NCBI GenBank assembly: GCA_030064985.1 | Contig: JASJDV010000005.1 | Span: 1-37,777 of the forward strand | Length of the DNA stretch: 37,777 nucleotides | Direction of reading: 5' to 3' | DNA from: Simkaniaceae bacterium | Lineage (GTDB): Bacteria > Chlamydiota > Chlamydiia > Chlamydiales > Simkaniaceae | Part shown: positions 19,282-28,079 of the stretch, in pieces | Position numbering within the stretch: the stretch's first letter is position 1 | Layout: each line of letters starts with the position of its first letter | Position numbers and translations under genes: made by a program | The notes under the pieces: generated by a model | Told to the model about the DNA's origin: nothing | Seen by the model: the letters and a program-made list of their open reading frames with translations, nothing else | Databases searched by the model: none

Positions 19282-19405
19282 ACGGGTTCATGAAGTTTTA
19301 TGACCTATGAAGATACGAGCTGTGTTACTTCTTTTTACTTAAACTCCACGAACGGTTACAAGCCAAGAGTTTTTTCATAGATTTCAAACGCTCCAAGGAT
19401 CTAGG

Positions 19406-20176
19406 ATGGTTTTTATGAAAACACTAGTCATGAAATTTGGTGGTGCTGCTTTAGAAATTCCTGAGCATTTTGGGAATGTTGCAGACATTATTGGTGAGAA
19501 AAAAGGGCGCCTTATTGTTGTTGTTAGCGCTATGGGAAATGTCACTGATGGGCTCATTTCACTAGCGCATCAAGTGGCTAAAGAGCCTTCAAAGCGCGAA
19601 ATGGATATGCTCCTTTCTGTAGGTGAGCGGATTAGCATGTCTCTTCTTGCAATGGCTTTAGAAGAGCGGAAAATTTCTGCGATTAGTTTAACGGGGAGTC
19701 AATCGGGGATTATTACCTCTAACCATCATAACGAAGCTTTGATTCAAGATGTGCGCCCTAGTCGGATTCAAAAACACCTCGATGAAGGAAAAGTCGTTAT
19801 CGTTGGTGGATTTCAAGGGGTGAGTGCTGAAAAGGAAATTACAACGTTGGGACGTGGCGGAAGTGATACTTCGGCAGTAGCTCTTGCTGCAGCGCTTGGC
19901 GCTGAAAATGTCGAATTTTACAAAGATGTGAAAGGGATCTATACAAATGATCCCAAAAAAGATCCTGAAGCAACCCTCATCTCAGAACTTTCGTTTAAAG
20001 AGGCCCTAACGTTTTCAGAATTTGTCCTTCATAAAAGAGCTATTTTACTCGCAGCAAAAAACGGAATGCCTTTATACGTAAAATCTTTTAAGAGAGAATG
20101 TAGAAGACGTTTTGCAGGAACTTGGATCCATGCAGACGCCCCAAAAAAGGGTCCGACCTATGAAGACTCCTTCTGA
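19406..20176 (+). CDS. lysC: Aspartokinase catalytic domain, no ACT domains
   Basis: VMKFGGAALEIP, VVSAMGNVTDGLI, LLSVGERISMSLLAMAL, GGFQGVSAEKEITTLGRGGSDTSAVALAAAL, YKDVKGIYTNDPKKDP; ends at the kinase-domain boundary. Confidence 0.88.
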   Translation: MVFMKTLVMKFGGAALEIPEHFGNVADIIGEKKGRLIVVVSAMGNVTDGLISLAHQVAKEPSKREMDMLLSVGERISMSLLAMALEERKISAISLTGSQSGIITSNHHNEALIQDVRPSRIQKHLDEGKVVIVGGFQGVSAEKEITTLGRGGSDTSAVALAAALGAENVEFYKDVKGIYTNDPKKDPEATLISELSFKEALTFSEFVLHKRAILLAAKNGMPLYVKSFKRECRRRFAGTWIHADAPKKGPTYEDSF

Positions 20177-20892
20177 GCAGGGTAAACATGTTTTGCAAAA
20201 GGGTATGCCCTGTGCAGAGCTCGAGACTTCAAAAGGATGAATTCTTCGTCTCCTTTTCATGCCTCGAAATAAAGAAGAAGTTCTATGAGTATGTGATCAC
20301 CTTGGGACAAGAGCTCCACTTTGCACGTCATCTTCCTCAGGTGATTCTCTCTTTTGAGAAACAAACCGAAATAAAGCTTTTTTTCACTGTTATTTTAGCA
20401 ACGCCTTGTACTCTCTAAAATGCCGCCCCTCGAAGATGTTTTTTTAGCTTCTTGTTTGCGACCTAAAATTGATCAGATCAAACAAATCGGGATGCTAAGA
20501 AAAAAATATCCAAAAGAAGCAGTTGTTTTTAAAGTGGCGCTCCCCCTAAAAGAATTTTCACGAGAAGATCACTCTATTGATTTTTACAATGGAGGAATGA
20601 TTTCTAAGCAAAATGAAGTTGTTAAGGCGTTGGAAAAGGTTCTTAGTTTGGTTGGAAGGCAGTACCACCATCTTTTGGAAACCTTTTTTCACTCTCTTTT
20701 TCCATCGGAGAAGAGAAATTTTTAGATCCTCTAATCTTAAAGAATTTCTTCCTGTTTCTTTTTGAGAAGATGCAGACGCAACAGGATTTTGTAACGCAAG
20801 AAGAGGAGGGCTATTGTTATATCGTGGCTGATAGTCACGCCTTAGAAAAAGTTTCAAGAACTTTCAATGCCTCTTATTTCTTTAGACCTTGA
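20160..20892 (+). pseudogene. Frame-broken ORF of unknown function between lysC and rpe
   Basis: Readable protein moves between frames: ...KKKFYEYVITLGQELHFARHLPQVILSFEKQTEIKLFFTVIL / QRLVLSKMPPLEDVFLASCLRPKIDQIKQIGMLRKKYPKEAVVFKVALPLKEF... / EEKFLDPLILKNFFLFLFEKMQTQQDFVTQEEEGYCYIVADSHALEKVSRTFNASYFFRP*. Confidence 0.5.
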
Positions 20893-21003
20893 ATATGACG
20901 AGAGGGTTTAGAAAGGTTTTATTTGGCAATGAAAAATTTCACCAACATGCCTATAAAACCTCATTTGATAATATTCGAGACCTTTGTCTATACTTGGAGC
21001 TAT

Positions 21004-21705
21004 ATGGCAATAGATAATGAAATTTACATTGAACCCTCGATCTTTGCAGCAGACTTTGGTCATTTGGCCGATGAAGCAAAACGGGTGGAACAAGCAGGGG
21101 CCGATGCGATCCACTTTGATATTATGGATGGCCATTTCGTTCCCAACCTTTCGCTGAGTCCTAAAAGTCTTGCAGCGGTTAATCGAGCAACAGATCTTTA
21201 CCTCGATGTTCATATCATGGTCTACAATCCTTATCACTATATCGAGCGTCTAGTAGAAAACGGCGCCGATTGCATCACTTTTCATTTCGAAGCAACAGAA
21301 GATGTGGAAGACACCTTGAGCTATATTCGAAAATGCAGCGTCCATGCAGGGCTTGCTTTTTGTCCTGAAACTGATGAAAGCCTCATCCCAAAGTATCTTG
21401 ATAAATGTGACAAAATACTTTTGATGACAGTTCATCCAGGATTTAGTGGACAAGCTTTTATTCCTGAGGTTTTAGAGAAGATCGAATTTGCCCGTGGGCT
21501 TTGCGATAAATTGAATGTCCGCAGAGGTGGAAAAGTCCCTAAAGAAGGGGAAACTCTTCCTCCCTTTGCTATTCAGATCGACGGCGGGATTGATGATAAA
21601 ACAGCCCCTCAGGTGATTAAAGCAGGGGCTGACCACCTTGTTGCTGGAACCTACCTTTTCGAAGGGGAAGATATGAAAGAAAAAATCAAAGGGCTTCGTG
21701 GATGA
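21004..21705 (+). CDS. rpe: Ribulose-phosphate 3-epimerase (supplied ORF starts 20923)
   Basis: EPSIFAADFGHLADEAKRVEQAGADAIHFDIMDGHFVPNLSLSP, VHPGFSGQAFIPEVLEKI, IQIDGGIDDKTAPQVIKAGADHLVAGTYLF. Confidence 0.96.
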   Translation: MAIDNEIYIEPSIFAADFGHLADEAKRVEQAGADAIHFDIMDGHFVPNLSLSPKSLAAVNRATDLYLDVHIMVYNPYHYIERLVENGADCITFHFEATEDVEDTLSYIRKCSVHAGLAFCPETDESLIPKYLDKCDKILLMTVHPGFSGQAFIPEVLEKIEFARGLCDKLNVRRGGKVPKEGETLPPFAIQIDGGIDDKTAPQVIKAGADHLVAGTYLFEGEDMKEKIKGLRG

Positions 21706-22667
21706 AAAAGGTTGTTGTTATGGGAGGAGGAACAGGTAATTTCACTGTTCTTCGTGGTCTAAAAAAACATAACGTTGATCTTAGCGCCATTGTTTCCATG
21801 GCAGATGATGGGGGAAGCACGGGCATTCTTCGGGATGAACTGGGCGTTCTCCCGCCAGGTGATGTCCGACAATGTTTAGTAGCCCTTTCCGATTCTTCAA
21901 GGTTAATGCGTAGTGTGATGAATTATCGCTTTGAAAACGGAGGACTTGGAGGTCATAGTTTAGGGAACCTCCTCCTTTCAGCTCTAGACAAAGTGACCGG
22001 AAGTTTTGAGCGCGCTGTTGAAGAAATGGGACGTATTCTCTTCATTAAGGGAAAAGTCATTCCTGTCACCACACATCAAGTCCGCTTAAGGATGATTCTT
22101 AAGAATCGGAAAATTTTGGAAGGGGAAAAGGAAATCTATCTCTCACATGAAATTGATAAAGGGTATAGCAAAATTTACCTTGAACCGTTTCCTGAATCTA
22201 ATCCCCATGCCATTAGTGAAATTCGGAATGCTGATCTTATTATTCTAGGTCCAGGGGGACTCCACACCTCGATCATTCCAAATCTTCTTGTAAGTGGAGT
22301 CAGTCAAGCACTTAGAGAATCCCATGCAAAAAAAGTTTTCATCGCAAACCTAATGAACCGAAGGGGACAAACAACAGGATATAAGGTGAGTGATTATTTG
22401 AGTGAAATCGTGACCTATTTAGGAGACGATATTTTTGATCATATTCTGGTGAACAACCAGATGCCTGATCAAGAATTGATTGAAAAATATGCAGAAGAGG
22501 GTGAATTGATAGAAAATGATATGAACGGACCTCGGGTGGTTTCGGCACCTCTTCTTGGAAAGCTTTCTCAAAGTCGTAAAGGGGATATGTTAATAACTCG
22601 AAGCTTGATTCGTCATAATTCAACACAAATAACAAAAGAGATCATGAAAATTGTTGATCATCTTTGA
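21702..22667 (+). CDS. glmR: YvcK/GlmR-family (CofD-like) gluconeogenesis/morphogenesis factor
   Basis: VVVMGGGTGNFTVLRGLKKHNVDLSAIVSMADDGGSTGILRDELGVLPPGDVRQCLVALS, GGHSLGNLLLSAL, LILGPGGLHTSIIPNLLV. Confidence 0.92.
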   Translation: MKKVVVMGGGTGNFTVLRGLKKHNVDLSAIVSMADDGGSTGILRDELGVLPPGDVRQCLVALSDSSRLMRSVMNYRFENGGLGGHSLGNLLLSALDKVTGSFERAVEEMGRILFIKGKVIPVTTHQVRLRMILKNRKILEGEKEIYLSHEIDKGYSKIYLEPFPESNPHAISEIRNADLIILGPGGLHTSIIPNLLVSGVSQALRESHAKKVFIANLMNRRGQTTGYKVSDYLSEIVTYLGDDIFDHILVNNQMPDQELIEKYAEEGELIENDMNGPRVVSAPLLGKLSQSRKGDMLITRSLIRHNSTQITKEIMKIVDHL

Positions 22668-23328
22668 TTTAGACGATACACTTATTGACACAAGTGGTTC
22701 CATATTGCCTGGTGTATTGAAAAACGCCCTCATAGCAATCGGGGGCGCTGGTCTCTCAATGGCAAATTTCAACCGTTCTTACGATGAGCTCTTAAGACTC
22801 AACACATTTCATTTGAGTTCAGAAGAAGCAATTCGAGAGTTTTTAGAGATTCATAGAGCTCCTGCTCAATGTTTGGATGCCGCACTAAGAGCTGTGTATG
22901 AAAGTCCCATATTCGACGCGCCGATCCAACCTGTTGAAGATGCCATAGAAGTTTTAGAAGAACTTTCCATGCGTCATCCTCTTGTTTTAGTGACAAAGGG
23001 AAAAGAGAAAATTCAACGGGAAAAGATGAAGCGGGCCGGAATTTCAACTCAATTTTTTACTAAACTTCATTTTTGCACAGGTGGGGATAAAAAAAAGATT
23101 TACCAAAAAGTGAGTGAAGAAATGGGAATTTCTCCATTCAATGCTTTAGTTTGTGGAGATAGAATTTCTCTTGATCTCACTCCTGCTAAAAAAATTGGGT
23201 GCAAAACTGTTCAACTCAAATGGGGGAGGGGCTTAGGTAATACTGGATTTAAAAAGGATGTTGATTATACCATCTTATATTTAAAAGAATTGAAAAGTCT
23301 TTTAGAAACTTTTGAAATCATTGGTTAA
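22651..23328 (+). CDS. HAD-superfamily hydrolase
   Basis: IIFDLDDTLIDTSGSILPG (motif I), LVLVTKGKEKIQREKM, ALVCGDRISLDLTPAKKIGCKTVQLKWGRG; TTG start overlapping the end of glmR. Confidence 0.88.
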   Translation: MLIIFDLDDTLIDTSGSILPGVLKNALIAIGGAGLSMANFNRSYDELLRLNTFHLSSEEAIREFLEIHRAPAQCLDAALRAVYESPIFDAPIQPVEDAIEVLEELSMRHPLVLVTKGKEKIQREKMKRAGISTQFFTKLHFCTGGDKKKIYQKVSEEMGISPFNALVCGDRISLDLTPAKKIGCKTVQLKWGRGLGNTGFKKDVDYTILYLKELKSLLETFEIIG

Positions 23329-23334
23329 CAAGAC

Positions 23335-23895
23335 ATGGTCATAACAAGCAAGCAAATTTCACCCGGGACAACTCTTTCTCTTGATGGAAAAATCTATCGA
23401 GTCGAAACGAGTCTTAAAGTGACAGTCGCTAGGGGAGTTCCCTTTATTAAAACAAAGTTAAAGAATCTTATGTCCGATGAGGTGATTGAGAAAAACTTTA
23501 AACTGGATCAAGCGATTGAAGAAGTGACCTTAAGTGAGCGATTCTTGGAGTTTCTTTATTTAGAAGGAAAAGATTACTTTTTCCTTGATATCAATGAGCT
23601 AGATGAAATCCTTGTTCCGGCCGATATCGTGGCTGATAAAGTCAACTATTTGAAAGAGGGAATTCAAATTAAAGCTATGTTTTATGGAGAAACAATTTTT
23701 TCCATAGAGCTTCCCCAGTTTTTAGAGCTTATGATCATCAAGCTAGAAGATATTAAGTCAAAGATTTCTGTCTCTTCAGCCAGTAAAATTGCGATTTTGG
23801 AAACAGGAGCTAAGGTGGAAGTGCCTCTGTTTATTGAAGTGGGCGATATCATTAACGTTGATACCCATCTTGGAGAGTATGTGCAGAGAATTTAG
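23335..23895 (+). CDS. efp: Elongation factor P
   Basis: 186 aa; ISPGTTLSLDGKIYRVETSLKVTVARGVPFIKTKLKNLMSDEVIEKNF; full three-domain EF-P length. Confidence 0.92.
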   Translation: MVITSKQISPGTTLSLDGKIYRVETSLKVTVARGVPFIKTKLKNLMSDEVIEKNFKLDQAIEEVTLSERFLEFLYLEGKDYFFLDINELDEILVPADIVADKVNYLKEGIQIKAMFYGETIFSIELPQFLELMIIKLEDIKSKISVSSASKIAILETGAKVEVPLFIEVGDIINVDTHLGEYVQRI

Positions 23896-23905
23896 GAGAT
23901 AGAGA

Positions 23906-24370
23906 ATGGATTTAGAAGAAATTAAAGAACTCATGGCTGCAATGGAAGACACAGGAATGACCAAAATTGCTCTTAAAGATAACAACGGCTTTGAGCTAAA
24001 GCTGGAAAGAGGCAAGGGCCTTGATACGATCCCTTATGCGCCTCCTGTTGCAACGGTGGCCCCTCAGTTTGAACCTCAAGCACAGGAAAAACTTTTTCAA
24101 AAAGAGACTGATGCAAAACAGCCAGAGTCAAAAGAGGGACATGAGATTACCTCTCCGATGGTTGGGACGTTTTATACAGCAGCATCTCCTGAAGCTGATC
24201 CATTCGTGAAAGTGGGTGATACTGTAACAGAAGAGACGGTCGTTGGAATCGTTGAGGCGATGAAGGTGATGAATGAAATCAAGGCCGGGAAAAGTGGTGT
24301 TGTGATAGAAATTCATGTTGACAATGCACATCCTGTAGAATTTGGAACAAAACTTTTTACATTGGCTTAA
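23906..24370 (+). CDS. accB: Biotin carboxyl carrier protein of acetyl-CoA carboxylase
   Basis: Biotinylation motif VGIVEAMKVMNEIKAGKSGVVIEI; N-terminal MDLEEIKELMAAMEDTGMTKIALK. Confidence 0.97.
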   Translation: MDLEEIKELMAAMEDTGMTKIALKDNNGFELKLERGKGLDTIPYAPPVATVAPQFEPQAQEKLFQKETDAKQPESKEGHEITSPMVGTFYTAASPEADPFVKVGDTVTEETVVGIVEAMKVMNEIKAGKSGVVIEIHVDNAHPVEFGTKLFTLA

Positions 24371-24373
24371 ATA

Positions 24374-25801
24374 ATGAAAAAGATCTTAATTGCTAATAGA
24401 GGGGAAATTGCTGTTCGGATCATTAGAGCTTGTCATGATCTGGGACTCCAAACCGTAGCGATTTATTCAAAAGCAGATAGCGAATCTCTTCACGTTCTTC
24501 ATGCCGATGAAGCGATTTGTATTGGAGAAGCTCCATCGAACCAATCCTATCTTAGAATCCCTAACATTCTTTCAGCTTGTGAGATTACAAGCGCCGATGC
24601 CATCCACCCCGGCTACGGCTTTTTAAGTGAAAATGCAAAATTTGCCTCCATCTGTGAAAGTTGTGGGATTACTTTTATTGGACCTTCTTCAAAGACAATT
24701 GGTCTATTGGGCGATAAGGCGCAGGCCAAGAGTATTGCCCAAAGTGTCCGTTGCCCAGTCATTCCAGGCTCTAAGGGAATTGTCAAAACAGTGGATAAAG
24801 CTGCAAAGGAAGCTAAAAAAATAGGATTTCCCATATTCATCAAGGCGACTGCCGGGGGGGGAGGAAAAGGGATCCGCATTGCTCATGATGCCGATGACTT
24901 TGTCAGGCAATACACAGCGGCTCGAACAGAGGCAAAAGCTTCTTTCGGAAATCCTGATATCTATCTTGAAAAAATGATCATGAATCCTCGCCACATCGAA
25001 ATCCAAATTTTGGGTGATAAATATGGCAACTATGTCCACTTAGGAGAAAGAGATTGTACCATTCAACGAAGAAGACAAAAACTCATTGAAGAAACACCTA
25101 GCCCACTTTTGACCCCTCATCTTCGTAAAAAAATGGGAGAAGCAGCTGTGCAATTAGCTAAAGCTGCAAAATATCATACGGTGGGAACGGTAGAGTTCCT
25201 ATTAGACGAGAAGAAAAATTTCTATTTTATGGAAGTAAACACAAGAATCCAAGTTGAACACACAGTGACTGAAGAGCTCACAGGAATAGACCTTGTCAAA
25301 GAGCAGATGAAAATGGCTATTGGAAAAAAACTCTCCTACAAGCAAAAAGATATCCGGTTTGAAGGGCATATTCTTGAATTCCGTATCAATGCAGAAAATC
25401 CTTCGAAAAACTTCATCCCTTCTCCAGGACTTCTTGAATACTATATTCCTCCTGGCGGCCCCCACGTTCGCGTGGATAGTGCTTGCTATTCCGGCTATAA
25501 AATTCCCCCTTTTTATGATTCAATGATTGCAAAACTCATTGTCAAAGGAAAAAATCGAGAGGATGCGATAGAAATTTCCAAACGAGCGCTTCGTGAATTT
25601 CATATTGGTGGGGTAGATTCTACCATTCCTTTTCATCAATATATGCTTCAAAACCCCGTTTTTTTATCAGGAGAAAACTATCATCTTGATTTTATAGATC
25701 GCTTGATCAAGGAAGGATGCAACTTCGTTAAAGATGAATCAAAATCTCATTCAAAAGTCCCCTTCCCGGAGCAACGAACTCCGATGGCAGCTTCTCAGTG
25801 A
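24374..25801 (+). CDS. accC: Biotin carboxylase subunit of acetyl-CoA carboxylase
   Basis: MKKILIANRGEIAVRIIRACHDLGLQTVAIYSKAD, TAGGGGKGIRIAHDADDF, FYFMEVNTRIQVEHTVTEELTGIDLVKEQM. Confidence 0.97.
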   Translation: MKKILIANRGEIAVRIIRACHDLGLQTVAIYSKADSESLHVLHADEAICIGEAPSNQSYLRIPNILSACEITSADAIHPGYGFLSENAKFASICESCGITFIGPSSKTIGLLGDKAQAKSIAQSVRCPVIPGSKGIVKTVDKAAKEAKKIGFPIFIKATAGGGGKGIRIAHDADDFVRQYTAARTEAKASFGNPDIYLEKMIMNPRHIEIQILGDKYGNYVHLGERDCTIQRRRQKLIEETPSPLLTPHLRKKMGEAAVQLAKAAKYHTVGTVEFLLDEKKNFYFMEVNTRIQVEHTVTEELTGIDLVKEQMKMAIGKKLSYKQKDIRFEGHILEFRINAENPSKNFIPSPGLLEYYIPPGGPHVRVDSACYSGYKIPPFYDSMIAKLIVKGKNREDAIEISKRALREFHIGGVDSTIPFHQYMLQNPVFLSGENYHLDFIDRLIKEGCNFVKDESKSHSKVPFPEQRTPMAASQ

Positions 25802-25865
25802 CCCTGCTCAAACTAAAGAATGCTTTGAGAAAATCCTCAACTTGTTTACTGTTTAAGCCATATGC

Positions 25866-26063
25866 ATGGGCAGTAAAGGAAAATTGCGTATAAAAGAAAT
25901 GGATAATTTGGAGCCTGTTGCAAAGCATATTCTTAAGAAACCCTTGCTGGATTGTTCTTGAAAGGAGAGTCTCGATATTGCCTTATTTGCTATTGAAGAC
26001 CGTTTTATTATAGGATATGGGTTAGATGATAAGAAATATTACCGGGGAATTTCTGCTATCTAG
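25866..26063 (+). pseudogene. hpt: Decayed hypoxanthine phosphoribosyltransferase remnant
   Basis: One frame reads MGSKGKLRIKEMDNLEPVAKHILKKPLLDCS*KESLDIALFAIEDRFIIGYGLDDKKYYRGISAI*. The tail resembles HPRT C-termini (FVVGYGLDY..YR.L..I); the front resembles the segment before the HPRT VLIVEDIIDTG motif, which is missing. Confidence 0.65.
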
Positions 26064-26102
26064 TGCGATCGAACGACAAACAAAGACTTATAGGATAGGT
26101 TC

Positions 26103-26903
26103 ATGAAAGGTATTATCTTAGCGGGTGGACTTGGCACACGTCTTCACCCCCTCACCCTTGCAACCAGCAAACAACTCTTACCGATCTACGATAAGCCTAT
26201 GATTTATTATCCGCTATCAACTCTGATGCAAGCAGGAATCCGTGAGGTCATGCTGATCTCAACAAAGCACGACCTTCCTCGCTTTCAAACCCTTTTAAAA
26301 GATGGCTCTCATCTAGGGCTTAATATTTCGTATGGAGTTCAAATAAAGCCCAACGGAATTGCAGAAGCATTTGTTATTGCTGAAGAGTTTATTGAAGATC
26401 AAAACGTAGCATTAATTCTTGGCGATAATATCTTTTACGGAGAACATTTGAGCTCTCTTTTGAAAAGCTGTGGTACCTTAGAAAGTGGAGGCATTATCTT
26501 TGGTTATCAAGTTAAAGATCCTGAAAGATATGGTGTTGTTGCCTTTGATGAAGATCAACAGGTCGCAGGCATTATTGAAAAGCCCCAAAAACCTCCTTCT
26601 CAATATGCTGTTACAGGACTTTATTTCTATGATAATACTGTGATTTCCATTGCAAAATCTCTTAAACCTTCTGCTCGTGGAGAGCTTGAAATTACCGATG
26701 TCAATCGTGTTTATCTTGAAAGAGGGAATTTAAGAGTGCATCTTTTTGGTTCCGGCTTTGCCTGGCTCGACACGGGAACCTTTGAAGCGCTGCACCAAGC
26801 CTCTAACTATGTTCAAATCATCCAAGAACGCCAAGAAATTAAAATCGGTGCTGTGGAAGAAATTGCTGAGCAAAATGGCTGGATCGCTACCAGTAAATCT
26901 TAA
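26103..26903 (+). CDS. rmlA: Glucose-1-phosphate thymidylyltransferase
   Basis: [100 protein letters not shown]. Confidence 0.95.
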   Translation: MKGIILAGGLGTRLHPLTLATSKQLLPIYDKPMIYYPLSTLMQAGIREVMLISTKHDLPRFQTLLKDGSHLGLNISYGVQIKPNGIAEAFVIAEEFIEDQNVALILGDNIFYGEHLSSLLKSCGTLESGGIIFGYQVKDPERYGVVAFDEDQQVAGIIEKPQKPPSQYAVTGLYFYDNTVISIAKSLKPSARGELEITDVNRVYLERGNLRVHLFGSGFAWLDTGTFEALHQASNYVQIIQERQEIKIGAVEEIAEQNGWIATSKS

Positions 26904-26973
26904 AAGGAGAGGACATTTTCAGCGGTTTTTTCTCGAAAAGATCTTGCGAAAAAAGCAAATGTCAATGCTTGAT

Positions 26974-26998
26974 AAGCTCCTCAAGAAGAGCTTTTTTT
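26974..26998 (+). terminator. Intrinsic terminator after rmlA
   Basis: AAGCTC-ctcaagaa-GAGCTT perfect 6-bp stem followed by a T run. Confidence 0.7.
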
Positions 26999-27025
26999 CT
27001 AATCCCATTCCTTTTTTAAACGTCT

Positions 27026-27817
27026 CTAGGCATTAAATGTTTTATAAAGCTCCCGTTTGGGCTGATTTAGAAGCCTAGCAGCAGCAACTAGGGCATCCTT
27101 AGCACTTATCTTAAAAAGCTCTTGAATCTCTTCCATCAATTTTTGAGGATCTTTTTCAAAGGGGATTTTATTTCCAGAGAAAACAAGGACGTATTCCCCA
27201 AGAATTTTTTTCTTTTTACAATGCTTGATGAGCTCCTGAGGCGTTCCTTCAAGAAGTTCTTCGTAAACCTTTGTCAATTCACGTGCGATAAAAATTTTTG
27301 ACTGAGGAGCGATTTCATTCATTGATTCGAGCGTTTTCATCAAATGGTGAGGGGACTCATAAGCAATCGTAAGGCCGGGGTAGTAGACAATATCGATCAA
27401 TTGTTTCTTCCCCTTCTTTTCAAGAAAGCCGATAAATTGAAAGTTTTCTTCACTTCCAAATACACTAAGAGCAGCAATTGCTGCGCAAGGACCAGGAACG
27501 ATTTCAATTTTCATCCCATTTTCTCGGCACTTGCGGATCAATCCAGCCCCAGGATCGGAGATTCCTGGAGTTCCCGCATCAGAAATAAGAGCAATCTTCT
27601 TTCCTCTGTGCAATAGATCAAAAACTTTTTGCTCACGTCCTTTTTCGTTAAACTTATGAAAGCTCCGCATTTTAGTGGGAATGCTATACTCGCGCAGCAA
27701 CACACCACTTGTTCTAGTGTCTTCTGCCAACACTAAATCGACACTTTTAAGTACCTCAACAGCCCTAAAGGTGATATCCTTTAAGTTTCCAATCGGCGTT
27801 GCTACTACATATAACAC
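27026..27817 (-). CDS. rsmI: 16S rRNA (cytidine(1402)-2'-O)-methyltransferase
   Basis: MLYVVATPIGNLKDITFRAVEVLKSVDLVLAEDTRTSGVLL, ALISDAGTPGISDPGAGLIRKC, EIVPGPCAAIAALSVFG, RELTKVYEE. Confidence 0.96.
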   Translation of the reverse strand: MLYVVATPIGNLKDITFRAVEVLKSVDLVLAEDTRTSGVLLREYSIPTKMRSFHKFNEKGREQKVFDLLHRGKKIALISDAGTPGISDPGAGLIRKCRENGMKIEIVPGPCAAIAALSVFGSEENFQFIGFLEKKGKKQLIDIVYYPGLTIAYESPHHLMKTLESMNEIAPQSKIFIARELTKVYEELLEGTPQELIKHCKKKKILGEYVLVFSGNKIPFEKDPQKLMEEIQELFKISAKDALVAAARLLNQPKRELYKTFNA

Positions 27818-28008
27818 ACTTATCTCACTTGTTTATTTGCACAACTGTTTAGGATGAAGGGAGGCAAAGGAAGAAAGATTGCGCGGTGCAGATGGTAGCA
27901 GATATAAGCTATTTGACACAGTGAAGAACCATTTACAAGAAAAGCAGCGCGATAGATGCTCCCATCCAAAAAAAATTTCTAGCTGCGTTTGCTCACCCCA
28001 AACAAATG

Positions 28009-28079
28009 AGGTGGCACCCAGATTCGAACTGGGGATAGAGGCTTTGCAGGCCCCTGCCTTACCACTTGGCCATGCCACC
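28009..28079 (-). tRNA. tRNA-Cys (anticodon GCA)
   Basis: Reverse complement ggtggcatggccaagtggtaaggcaggggcctgcaaagcctctatccccagttcgaatctgggtgccacct: 7-bp acceptor GGTGGCA/TGCCACC, anticodon loop CTGCAAA, T-loop GTTCGAATC, discriminator U. Confidence 0.95.

Noticed and set aside
24613-25465. Antisense ORFs inside accC
   Set aside because: Contained in a highly conserved biotin carboxylase gene; no independent support.
25728-25928. Minus-strand ORF over the accC end and hpt remnant
   Set aside because: The plus-strand HPRT-like reading explains part of the region better; no motif on the minus strand.
26746-27036. ORF overlapping the 3' end of rmlA (96 aa)
   Set aside because: Mostly out-of-frame rmlA sequence and terminator; lysine-rich composition artefact.
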